Source: Phoronis australis
Lineage: Eukaryota > Phoronida > Phoronidae
Assembly (NCBI GenBank): GCA_002633005.1
Contig: NMRA01000591.1
Location: 85,946 to 123,459, forward strand
Length of the DNA stretch: 37,514 nt
Reading direction: 5' to 3'
A program made the position numbers and the translations under genes. A model generated the notes under the pieces. That model was not told the DNA's origin, did no database searches, and saw only the letters and a list, made by a program, of their open reading frames with translations. This document shows positions 10,940 through 19,919 of the stretch, piece by piece (position 1 is the stretch's first letter; each line of letters begins with the position of its first letter).

Positions 10940-12089
10940 AATTCAAGTACAACTACCTATTAAGCAAAAAATGTGTACAGAATAAAGTGCCCAGTCCAAA
11001 GTAGCTTTTGCCTACACACTCAACTACATGTATATCGACAATATACGGTAACATATAAAATCTGAGGTACGTTCTCAAGTGAAACCTAATATTTAAAAAA
11101 AAATCAAAACTCATCCAGATATATTTTGAATCATAAGGATCAGTGTTAGGCTATTGCTGGGGAAAATTATCAACCCACCCTGAGTTATTAGACATATTCA
11201 TGGTCTGAAATGCAAAATTTTCTTCAAGAAAACGCTGCAAGGAAGTCTTATCATTGTAAACAACTCCAGATAAAAATAAGTGGAACATTGTCAAAGGCAT
11301 GGACAGGCTATGACAACTTGCGTGGAAGCTACATGTACCTAAACATTTGTTAAAGGACTTGCCATGTGAGCTTTTATTCGCAATTATATCAGCAAATTTT
11401 AATGTAACTTACGTGGCAAAACATCAGAAAAGCTAAAAAAACAACAAAAGTTTTCTGTAACCTGTCAATTTATTAGACTAAGTTTTATTTTTAAAATCAG
11501 TTAGTATTTAAAGTACTACATTCACTTAATTTGGGTATATTGAAATCATTAAGTGAAAGGTTACTAGCCGAAGATTCACAGCAGTTCTTGAAGACTACTT
11601 GAAGCAAAGCTGGTGTTCAGTTCCAAGGAATCTCAGATTTCCTAAAAAAAAGCTGTAATAAACATGCATTCCTTCAAAAATTCTTTAGCTTCTGACACAA
11701 ATGTTCGAGTTGCACCACAGACTTGCATTGAAAAAATGTCCTTGACTTCTTTACTCGGATGGAAAGTGGTTTCTGGTTTTGGAAAGTAACAGTTTGTTAT
11801 TTCTTGATGCCATGCTCGGAGTGATTAGTCAGCTTATTGTGTAAGTTCTCGAGTACTAATCAGCTGTCAGCTCTATCCAAACCTAGAAAACCCCTCTTAA
11901 AAGTAGAGAACAATTTTATTTAGTATAATGGTAAGCCTGGTCTTGATCAATAGTTATTTTTGTGGAAGACTGGTTTACTGCCAATTTCATAACATCAATT
12001 GCAGAAATAAAACTTGAAGCAAAATTTCGTGCCAGCCTTTTTGACGCTGTCATTAGTATATTATAACCAAACCGAATCATTCCCTATTA
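10940..12089 (-). repeat. 3' flank of AKR unit 2 (duplicated segment)
   Basis: Bases 10940-11330 match 4545-4890. Bases 11370-11470 and 11900-12089 match 5790-5900 and 6000-6200. The stretch from 11500 to 11890 has no counterpart that I can see. There is no coding potential beyond the AKR 3' UTR. Confidence 0.65.
11915..11920 (-). terminator. Poly(A) signal of AKR copy 2
   Basis: AATAAA on the minus strand, 170 bases past the stop codon, at the same place as the signal in copy 3. Copy 1 has CATAAA here. Confidence 0.5.
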
Positions 12090-13163
12090 TCACGCTTTCC
12101 CGCCACGCCCCGTACTAGTATTCATCATGTCAATCATGCTGTACGGATAAGGCTTTCCCGGATTGGATACGTCATTTAGAACCTTCATCTGTTCTTCTGA
12201 CAACTCCCAACCATTTCCGGCGCCCATGTTGTCCTCCAACTGTGAAAGGTTGCGAGCTCCGATTATAACAGAATCCACAATGTCTCTCTGTAGAAGCCAA
12301 CGAAGCGAAACTTGCGCCACGGACTTGCCGCATTCTTTGGCAATTTTGTCCAAGGCGTCGAGAATATCCCATGTCTTCTCAGTTGCTTGTTGTGCAAAGG
12401 TTGGAAGTACACTCATCGTGCCTGGCTTTGATTGATGCTCAATTCTTGAAGCTGGTGCTGGCTCAGTCATCCCACGATGGAACTTTCCACTTAGCCATCC
12501 ACCTCTGAGAGGACTCCATGGTAAGTAACCAATGCCTTCATTACGACATACATCCACCAATTCGTGCTCCACTTCTCGACACAGCAGGCTGTATTGGTTT
12601 TGCAAGCTGATGAAGGGATTAAGTCCCATCTTCTCACAAGTATCTACCAGTTTTTGAAGCTGCCATCCGCAGAAGTTACTTGCTCCCAAGTAACGGACCT
12701 TTCCTATGCGAACAAGATCGTCAAATGTACGGACAAATTCTTCAAGAGGCGTGCCCCGATCCCACAAGTGACACTGATAAAGGTCAATGTAATCAGTCTG
12801 AAGTCTGCGCAAACTTTCGTCGACGCTCCACATAATGTGTTTACGACTCAAACCCATGCAGTTGACGTCACTTCGATCCATCGGGAAAAACACCTTGGTT
12901 GCGAGAACTAAGTCATCTCGCTTTCCCCTCTTTTTCAACCAGTTACCAATGAATTCTTCGGATTGACCATTGGAATATATGTTCGCTGTATCTATAAAGT
13001 TTCCACCCAATTCCACATACCGGTCCAGTACAGTGAACGATTCAGCCTCATCGGCTTGTCGAACAAGCCACGTACTCTTGTCACCAAACGTCATGGTACC
13101 GAGACATAGGTTGGATACTTTCACGCCAGATCGGCCCAAAAAGTTGTACTGAACGGCTGCCAT
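12090..13163 (-). CDS. Aldo/keto reductase, YajO/aryl-alcohol dehydrogenase-like (AKR copy 2)
   Basis: An intact, intronless 357-residue AKR, predicted to be a cytosolic NADPH-dependent carbonyl reductase with a TIM-barrel fold. The catalytic tetrad is complete: Asp58 and Tyr63 in FIDTANIYSNG, Lys90 in LATKV, His132 in YQCHLWD. The cofactor-binding GARNLSQLEDN lies near 302-312. The GLSRKHIMWSVDESLRRL stretch is shared with the AKR6 (Kv-beta) and YajO-like groups. The frame is open upstream to 13256, but those 31 codons do not match copy 3. Homology among copies begins at MAAVQYNFLGRSG, so I place the start at 13163. There is no signal peptide, membrane segment or PTS1. The substrate cannot be told from sequence. 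Upstream lie an ARE-type site, a CCAAT box and a CRE. This is probably the active founder-like copy. Confidence 0.9.
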   Translation of the reverse strand: MAAVQYNFLGRSGVKVSNLCLGTMTFGDKSTWLVRQADEAESFTVLDRYVELGGNFIDTANIYSNGQSEEFIGNWLKKRGKRDDLVLATKVFFPMDRSDVNCMGLSRKHIMWSVDESLRRLQTDYIDLYQCHLWDRGTPLEEFVRTFDDLVRIGKVRYLGASNFCGWQLQKLVDTCEKMGLNPFISLQNQYSLLCREVEHELVDVCRNEGIGYLPWSPLRGGWLSGKFHRGMTEPAPASRIEHQSKPGTMSVLPTFAQQATEKTWDILDALDKIAKECGKSVAQVSLRWLLQRDIVDSVIIGARNLSQLEDNMGAGNGWELSEEQMKVLNDVSNPGKPYPYSMIDMMNTSTGRGGKA

Positions 13164-13273
13164 TTCGAACACGTCGAAGGAACTAGTGTATTCCTTGCAG
13201 TCGTATTGTATAGAGAACAATCGTAGATCAGTAAGTAGGTCGAAGCGCAAACACAAAAGGAGCGAATGATTTC

Positions 13274-13286
13274 TGCTGCGTCATGC
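13274..13286 (-). promoter_or_regulatory. Antioxidant response / Maf-type element, AKR copy 2
   Basis: GCATGACGCAGCA in gene orientation, about 111 bp upstream of the start codon, matching RTGACNNNGCR. It is identical to the site before copy 1. Nrf2-type control of AKR genes is well established in animals; its action here is inferred from motif and position. Confidence 0.6.
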
Positions 13287-13289
13287 AAA

Positions 13290-14030
13290 CACAACACAAA
13301 ACTAACAAACCCAGGGAATCAGATACGCGTCAAAGCCGATATTCGGAGCCCCACCTATTGGTTGTTAAAACTCGGTTCCCAGGGCTCACAGTCTGACGTC
13401 ACTGATATCATGGATTAGATACACTGCCTGAGAGTTGGGGCCGCACGGCTGCGGGCTGCAGGGGAGACAATGTCAACTCTCAGGTTCCCAGCATCAGTGA
13501 TTGTCAAAACCATGTTTAGATGTTGAAGTGTTGGTGGCAAACTCCATTACTGAGTGTCCTAAATTTCATCAAACATTTGTTCGGTCCCCGTGGCTGGATT
13601 ATTAGATTATTTGAATTAAGTCAAGAAATGTAACTAAGTTACAGTTTTTGTATTGGTCGGCCAAACTGCGAGTGCAGGTGGGAAGGCGCTATTCAGGGCT
13701 TGAATAAGCGACAGTCTGAAAAGCTTGACATGATACTTAACCCCGTTTTTTTAAATGTTTTGTTACATAAACATAACTGGCAGACATATCCCCATGACAT
13801 ACGTCCTCTTTCACCCTACACGCACGCAACCGAAATTACAAGTAAAGAAACCTCCTCGCGTTTGCATGAGCTCTCTTCTTTTTTAAAATAATTCATTTTT
13901 TGAATTTGCAGTGTATTTCTAGTTTCGTTTTAAAAATGATTTTAGATGATTTTTGAGAATTTAGTTTTCTTAAATAGATTTAGTGTTTCGTTAAAAATCA
14001 TATTAAGTTGTACATTTCATTATTTCTTCA
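13290..14030 (-). repeat. 5' flank of AKR unit 2 (duplicated segment)
   Basis: Non-coding. Blocks align with 7440-9180 upstream of copy 1. The part at 13310-13480, including the GGGGAGACAATGTC stretch, also aligns with 18025-18190 upstream of copy 3. This shows that promoter-distal sequence was duplicated together with the genes. Confidence 0.55.
13357..13401 (-). promoter_or_regulatory. CCAAT box and CRE upstream of AKR copy 2
   Basis: CCAAT on the minus strand (13361-13357) and a palindromic TGACGTCA (13394-13401), about 200-240 bp before the start codon. Neither is intact in the aligned positions of copies 1 or 3: copy 1 reads GCAAT and TGACGCTA, copy 3 lacks CCAAT and has CACGTCA. The motifs are short, so chance occurrence is possible. 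Confidence 0.4.
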
Positions 14031-14225
14031 TGATTGGACCAAATAATGCCGATGGTTTGTCTAAGGACAACTTTTCATTTTTTGAATCCTAAACACTACT
14101 ATTTTGTTCCAAAACACTTTCACAGTACAGGACGAAGCCATAATAAATGTGCAAGCGATTTAGGTTCATCTTTACAAAAAGTACAAAAATTGTTGATTGA
14201 AAAGCAAATACGGATTGTGCAGAAA

Positions 14226-14947
14226 CCCCTCGACAATTAAGCGACACCCTCGACTTACAACCCCCAAGATCCATGACTCACGACCCCGCCCTCGACCAGT
14301 GGCATAATTCAATGATCTTATTACGTCGCTGGGCGACTTTCTCATAACATATATCTACACGCGTATCTTCTAAGGCTGAAGTCTGGTGATTGGGAGAATG
14401 CCGGTACTGGTGGTCTTGAATTGCGCATTGTGAGAGCGCTATCGTTTTCACGGAAATAGTTCCACGAGCGGCTGTCAAAGGAACAGTTCTAATAACTTAG
14501 TGAGAGAGTACGTTAACGTAAATGTGCATAATTTCATATTTAATCATTTAATTTATATTGTATACTCGTTTACAATGTATTCGATATAACGTTGAAATTC
14601 TTTTTAGTTAACAGTTTGGTGAAATTACAATTCTGTCGGTTCCTCGCACTCTGCAATTCACTGAAGAGCAGACGAGACGATTACACTATGCCGGGAACAA
14701 CACTTGCAATGTTGGTAGGTCTTTGATTTGATTTGGCCGCGTTGTTTGTTTTTCTGTTTTTGGCTTTCAAACTTCCGAATCGATTGCCTTAATTGCAAAA
14801 AAAGCAGGTAAAAGCCATCCGACCTCACGGCCCAACTCATTGGTCCTACATATCATGTGTGTTCAGATCGAGTCGAGCTTGTGTGGGTCAAGGGGTTCGA
14901 GGGTCATAGGTCGAGGAGGTTGTGGGTTGAGGGGGTCGAGGGGGTTT
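14226..14947. mobile_element. Foldback element with CTCGACC-rich ends
   Basis: Arms of about 70 bp built from imperfect CCCTCGAC/CTCGACC words (14226-14297) recur inverted as GGGTCGAGG/GGTTCGAGGG words (14868-14947), enclosing about 570 bp of unrelated sequence without a gene. The repetitive arms resemble Foldback-type elements, though two separate inverted microsatellite-like tracts could give the same picture. Confidence 0.45.
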
Positions 14948-14959
14948 CAGAACAATCCA

Positions 14960-15770
14960 TCAAACACGCATCAAAAAGTGTTTCTTGTCAAAATTCTGAG
15001 CATGATGTTCATTTGAAACCATCTGAATCGAACGTAGGAAGTGCAAAAATTTGATTATTGTTACAAGACCTGCAAGGATTGTCCATTCAGTGTAATATAG
15101 AATATCGTAAAGTGTTCTTGTGTTTTCCCCGATAAACCCTCCAGAAATAAATCCAATCTGATCAGGATGTATTATTTTTTCGAGAACTTTAAAAAACAAT
15201 TAACTTACACTGTATACTGAGCAGAGAGATAAGACGCCAGTTTTTCAGAAAATCTCGTGGTTTGCCAGATTTATGTAAAATTTTAATAACTCTCTGACGC
15301 TGAGAGACCGGAAAAGAATTTACTTCGAAAGTTATCTTATAAAGAACGTTGACAGTTCTTTCCAATAAAATCTCTAAAGCTCAACGGTAAAACCGCCAAT
15401 TCCGGGACTTTGGCATTTTTCCTGTTGTCAATGTTACAGTGTACATGTAACTCAATTTTACGTAAATTTATATCAGCCTCTAAATTTTCTTCATCGGCAT
15501 CACTTGTTTTCAACGTGTTGTATTTCCAAAAATGTATTAAAATCTGTCAATTCTACTATAGAAAAGTATATTAAGTTTTCTTAGAAGGATGTTTTTGTTT
15601 TTAAAATTTCTTTTCGATATTTGTCAAAATATTCCAGATGGCGTTTTTAGTTTTATTGGGTTGTGCTCACATAGTTTCTTTTTTGTAAACTGAAAAAGCC
15701 TTTTTTCTCAATCCTCTACCCATTTGCGTTTTGAGCGCACAATTAAGCTTCTCGAGTAATCTCAATTCTT
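14960..15770 (-). mobile_element. Decayed L1-type LINE reverse transcriptase fragment, copy 2
   Basis: Minus-strand translation, with several frameshifts and stops, follows the L1-clade order from endonuclease-RT linker to RT: a GEKRT..F.LEKRNYV-like block (about 15690), a PELAVLP remnant of the PGTDGLP block (about 15390), RVIKILHKSGKPRDFLKNWR (about 15290-15230, the IxLLPKxGKDP..KNWRPISL motif), then HPDQIGFISGGFIGENTR (about 15165). It ends before the catalytic YADD. It shares its 15050-15190 part with the copy at 10500-10640. Inactive. Confidence 0.85.
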
Positions 15771-16340
15771 TTCATAGCACCATATCCAACGGTGGCGCGC
15801 CTTGTTATTCAACCCTTGGCATACACTGTAGGACTGTGAATAATCCGTAATATTATGCAAGTTTTTGAAACTATCTTCGTATGTATACGACACTTATGAT
15901 TTGAACCATTTATTCCGGTAAAACAGCCGGGACTGTAGCCTTCGCCTTTCGCCAGTTTTGGTTTCCGTCCGCACCTCAAGTCATCGGCTGGAGGTCCGAG
16001 TAATTTCTATCAAAATATGTTTTGGCTCATATAAGTTGTTTCTATTTTGGTTTAGTTAAGATTAAACTACTCTGTCGATTATTTTATCACTGTTTGCAGG
16101 CTGGTAACAGGAACTGAGTTCCTGAATGAATTATATTTCCGGTTTCGCGGTTAGTTCAAAATGGCGGTGTGTTCTTCGGGTCGGAATCATGAGTGGCGCG
16201 TTGATTTAAAGTTCATTCGAATAAGGATTGTGTATTGGTAATGGGATCGGTACTGTTTGTTTCCATTTTACTTCTACTAATCATTTAATAAGGGTTAAAA
16301 CGTGTGCTTCTAAGACTTAAATGGAACACAATGAGACATT
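15771..16340. other. No recognisable gene
   Basis: No supportable reading frame. The stretch between the LINE fragment and the AKR copy 3 3' UTR contains nothing I can name. Confidence 0.4.
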
Positions 16341-16346
16341 TTTATT
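16341..16346 (-). terminator. Poly(A) signal of AKR copy 3
   Basis: AATAAA on the minus strand, about 180 bases past the stop codon, at the position homologous to the signal of copy 2. Confidence 0.5.
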
Positions 16347-16523
16347 ATGCAGTGGGTCGGGTCTAGATCAATAGTTAGGCCTGTTTTTGTGGAAGGTTGG
16401 TTTTCAGCCATAATTATAACACCAACGACATATAATTGGAGAAAAAGCACACTGAGCAAAATTTCGTGTCGATCCATTTCATGCTGTCATTAGTTATTAC
16501 CACCAAGTCGAGTCATTCCTTGG

Positions 16524-17597
16524 TCACACTTTCCCGCCACGCCCGGTACTAGTATTCATCATGTCAATCATGCTGTACGGATAAGGCTTTCCGGGATTAG
16601 AGACGTCATTTAGAACCTTCATCTGTTCTTCTGACAACTCCCACCCATTTCCGGCGCCCATGTTGTCCTCCAACTGCGAGAGGTTGCGAGCTCCGATTAT
16701 AACAGAATCCACAGTATCTTTTTGCAGGAGCCAACGAAGGGAAACTTGGGCCACAGATTTGCTGCATTCTTGGGCAATTTTGTCCAAGGCGTCAAGAATA
16801 TTCCATGTCTTCTCAGTTGCTTGTTGTGTAAAGGACGGTAATAAACTCATCACGCCCGGCTTTGTTTGATGCTCAATTCTTGAAGCTGGTGCTGGTTCAG
16901 TCATTCCACGACGAAACTTTCCACTAAGCCAACCATCTCTGAGAGGACTCCATGGTAAGTAACCAATGCCTTCCTTACGACATACATCCACCAATTCGTG
17001 CTCCACTTCTCGACACAACAGACTGTAGTGGTTTTGAAGGCTGATGAAGGGATTAAGTCCCATCTTTTCACAAGTATCTACCAGTTTCTGAAGCTGCCAC
17101 CCGCAGAAGTTACTTGCTCCCAAGTAACGGACCTTTCCGACGCGAACAAGATCATCAAATGTACGGACAAGCTCTTCAAGAGGCGTGCCCCGATCCCACA
17201 AGTGACACTGATAAAGGTCAATGTAATTAGTCTGAAGTCTGCGCAAACTTTCATCAACGCTCCACATTACACACTTACGGCTTAAACCCCTGGAGTTGAC
17301 ATTACTTCGATCCATAGAGCCAAACACTTTGGTAGCCAGAACTAAATCATCTCGCTTTCCCCTCTTTTTTAGCCAGTTACCTATGAATTCTTCGGATTGA
17401 CCATTGGAATATATGTTCGCTGTATCTATAAAGTTTCCACCCAACTCCACATACCGGTCCAGTATAGTGAACGATTCAGCCTCATCGGCTTGTCGAACAA
17501 GCCACGTACTCTTGTCACCAAACGTCATGGTACCGAGACATAGGTTGGATACTTTCACGCCAGATCGTCCCAAAAAGTTGTGCTGAACGGAAGTCAT
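16524..17597 (-). CDS. Aldo/keto reductase, YajO/aryl-alcohol dehydrogenase-like (AKR copy 3)
   Basis: An intact, intronless 357-residue paralogue of copy 2; by eye about nine residues in ten are identical. The tetrad Asp58, Tyr63, Lys90, His132 is kept, as is GARNLSQLEDN near the C-terminus. Differences cluster after the catalytic Lys (FGSMDRSNVNSRGLSRKCV against FFPMDRSDVNCMGLSRKHI in copy 2), in a loop that could affect substrate choice, and include RDGW for RGGW later on. The frame is open upstream to 17711, but those 38 codons are unlike the extension of copy 2, so MTSVQHNFLGRSG at 17597 is the likely start. The ARE-type site of the other copies is missing, which suggests different regulation. 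Confidence 0.9.
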   Translation of the reverse strand: MTSVQHNFLGRSGVKVSNLCLGTMTFGDKSTWLVRQADEAESFTILDRYVELGGNFIDTANIYSNGQSEEFIGNWLKKRGKRDDLVLATKVFGSMDRSNVNSRGLSRKCVMWSVDESLRRLQTNYIDLYQCHLWDRGTPLEELVRTFDDLVRVGKVRYLGASNFCGWQLQKLVDTCEKMGLNPFISLQNHYSLLCREVEHELVDVCRKEGIGYLPWSPLRDGWLSGKFRRGMTEPAPASRIEHQTKPGVMSLLPSFTQQATEKTWNILDALDKIAQECSKSVAQVSLRWLLQKDTVDSVIIGARNLSQLEDNMGAGNGWELSEEQMKVLNDVSNPGKPYPYSMIDMMNTSTGRGGKV

Positions 17598-17830
17598 TGC
17601 GAACACCTCGAACGAGTGCGACCTTGCAGAGGTGCTTGATGGTAAACAACTGTAGATCAGTAGACTGATGCTCAAACATACATGAGAAGAAGCGCCACAG
17701 TCCACAAACACTCTTATCTTAATTTATTTATTAATAAGGAGATTATAGTAACGTGTTGACTGCTTATCACTGGAGTGCCCTTGCACAGACCGACTGAGAT
17801 TGTGAACTGTGAACCTTAGGTAATTAACCT

Positions 17831-17968
17831 GGCGTGCGTTCAGTAACGCTAGGACCTACGTAGGACCTACCTAAAATCTAGCCAAGGTGACATGCTCTCA
17901 CGTAATAGCACGAATTAATGCTTTTTAGCGAGGTCCTGGCGTACAGTTGTACGTTACTGAACGGGAGG
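17831..17968. mobile_element. MITE family B, copy 2
   Basis: Ends GCGTTCAGTAACGCTAGG and CGTTACTGAACG, with inner AGGACCTA and GCTTTTTAGCGAGGTCCT as at 9631-9771. It sits between the AKR copy 3 leader and the block homologous to the distal promoters of the other copies, so it inserted into the copy 3 upstream region. It is non-coding. Confidence 0.7.
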
Positions 17969-18024
17969 ATGGTTCCTACGAGGGTCACCCGAACAACCAG
18001 TTAGGCTATGTTAGTTGGTCTGTG

Positions 18025-18190
18025 CAGGAGGCAACCTGGGAACCAATTAAAGTTAGCGTCCAAGCGGATATACGTAATCGAGCTCACCTTTTGGTTGACC
18101 CAAAGCTTTGTTCTTATCCCTCACACACGTCACTGATATCGTGAGGTAGATTATCTGGAGGGCGCCGGGCCGGCCGGGGAAACAATGTCG
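18025..18190 (-). repeat. Distal 5' flank of AKR unit 3 (duplicated segment)
   Basis: Aligns with 7450-7560 and 13310-13480. Shared words include CTGGGAACCA, GCGGATATAC, CGTCACTGATATC and AACAATGTC. It is displaced from its gene by about 300 bp of added sequence. The homology runs into the assembly gap. Confidence 0.55.
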
Positions 18191-18202
18191 CGGCATATTA
18201 AC

Positions 18203-18222
18203 GGGGGGGGGGGGGGGGGGGG
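18203..18222 (+). repeat. Poly-G run at the gap edge
   Basis: Twenty consecutive G directly before the gap. Either a true homopolymer that stopped assembly or a read-end artefact. Confidence 0.6.
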
Positions 18223-18225
18223 CAA

Positions 18226-18644
18226 NNNNNNNNNNNNNNNNNNNNNNNNNNNNNNNNNNNNNNNNNNNNNNNNNNNNNNNNNNNNNNNNNNNNNNNNNNN
18301 NNNNNNNNNNNNNNNNNNNNNNNNNNNNNNNNNNNNNNNNNNNNNNNNNNNNNNNNNNNNNNNNNNNNNNNNNNNNNNNNNNNNNNNNNNNNNNNNNNNN
18401 NNNNNNNNNNNNNNNNNNNNNNNNNNNNNNNNNNNNNNNNNNNNNNNNNNNNNNNNNNNNNNNNNNNNNNNNNNNNNNNNNNNNNNNNNNNNNNNNNNNN
18501 NNNNNNNNNNNNNNNNNNNNNNNNNNNNNNNNNNNNNNNNNNNNNNNNNNNNNNNNNNNNNNNNNNNNNNNNNNNNNNNNNNNNNNNNNNNNNNNNNNNN
18601 NNNNNNNNNNNNNNNNNNNNNNNNNNNNNNNNNNNNNNNNNNNN
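18226..18644. other. Assembly gap
   Basis: A run of 419 N. Any frame translated through it is meaningless. Confidence 0.99.
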
Positions 18645-18714
18645 TTGCACCTCCCTACGGTAATGCAGAGGTTCAATGAATGGATTTAAGTGGACTTCAC
18701 ATGTTTGGCGTTTA

Positions 18715-18933
18715 TTACCGTAATCGTTCGGGTTAACGCCCTGGGCAGTTAAATTGGCGAATCCAAAAAATCGGGGGAGGGCGGTTAACCGAGCAGTGGG
18801 CGCTTAACTGGAAATCTTCAAAAATCGCAGGGGGGCGCTTAACCGAGCAGTGGGCAGTTAAATCAAAAATCCACTTAAAGTCGGGGATGGGCGGTTAACT
18901 GAGCATGGGCGTTAACCCGAACGATTACGGTAA
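18715..18933. mobile_element. MITE with perfect 27-bp inverted ends
   Basis: The two ends are exact reverse complements over 27 bases (TTACCGTAATCGTTCGGG.. on the left). If the outer TTA/TAA is partly target, the core runs CCG..CGG (18718-18930) and TA is the target duplication. The inside is built of two to three imperfect units around GGCGGTTAACCGAGCAGTGG. The perfect ends argue for recent activity. It is non-coding. A decayed array of similar design lies at 30240-30475. Confidence 0.75.
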
Positions 18934-19915
18934 ATCACCATGAACTTCTGTCAGAATTTAGATGTTCCCTGCTCCCTGCCAGGCCTTTATCTGGTATTTT
19001 GAAAATAGGGTGTCCAAAATGGGGTTCCCAATATTCCAGGGCGTCCATGATTCTGATGCGTAACCCCCCACCCCCAGCAACACCCCCAAACACACAATTT
19101 TTTTACAAAAAAATGCATAGATCAAGGTTTTTATAAAACAGCCTTCTATGGTGAGCATTTTTACTAAAAAAACTGTAGACCAAGGCTTTTACAATGCTGT
19201 CAATCAAGTGTCAAAATAGCAACAATGCATATACTTTGTACATACATTGTATATTTCTTCCTGCTTTGAAAAAAAAAGCCCCCACTGTGAGCCTTCAGAG
19301 GCTTCCTAGTATTCATTACAATGTGTGAGTCAAAACCTGAAAGGTTCCTATTGACAGTGGGCATCCAAATATACATTGGGCGTCCTTGCCAGGGCGTCCA
19401 GATTAGTGCTAGGGCGTCCATTTGGCAGCCCAGGACATACGCTGCATAAAGGCCTGGTCCCTGGTCCTTTATTATTACTCATTGTTGGGCGTACCAAGAT
19501 GGCTACTGTTTTTGCTTCTGAGGATGGTGTTTTAATGAACCCTGAAACGTCAAGCCGATTTAAATCTATTGTTGTTTTTATCAACCTACGCTGCTGCTTG
19601 CTATCCATTAGATTTTCAATGAATAGTTTCACATGTACATTGCCGAACAAAGAACAGCAATGAGTCATTATTTTCCATATAAATATCCTTGGAGACTGCC
19701 TATGACTGAGCTAGGCCTACTTGAAACTGGAACTTTAGAGCACATTTTTGTGCGCCCACATACTTCTATGTACAGGTGTAAACGCATTATGCCATCATCC
19801 CGTATGTTCATGCAGCGCCCCTCCCTCGTCTGCTGCTCTGTCTCCAAAACCCTTTGATGTATGTTCATGAAATTTTGCCTTGTGTTCCTTTCATGGATGA
19901 GATGGCATGACCGAA
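18934..19915. other. No recognisable gene; scattered GGGCGTCC words
   Basis: Several frames of 60-106 codons overlap here on both strands, but none shows a known domain. The word GGGCGTCC recurs at 19039, near 19378, 19392 and 19412, hinting at a worn short repeat. AAGATGGCTACTG near 19498 resembles a start context but leads to no recognisable protein. Confidence 0.35.
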
Positions 19916-19919
19916 CTTA

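Noticed and set aside
13164-13256. Upstream in-frame extension of AKR copy 2 (31 codons)
   Set aside because: The extension has no match in copy 3, whose own 38-codon extension differs; conserved protein begins at MAAVQ/MTSVQ. It is an open leader, not a targeting peptide.
14960-15199. Intact host gene at the LINE fragment
   Set aside because: The protein matches L1-type reverse transcriptase in order, with stops and frameshifts on both sides.
17598-17711. Hydrophobic N-terminal extension of AKR copy 3 resembling a signal peptide
   Set aside because: It lies in the homologous 5' leader, is not shared at protein level with copy 2, and AKRs of this group are cytosolic.
18053-18679. Long frames of 150-207 codons across the gap
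   Set aside because: They consist of N translated as X and carry no information.
19348-19857. Overlapping frames of 74-106 codons near 19.5 kb as exons
   Set aside because: No domain, overlapping on both strands, and no matching splice sites found.
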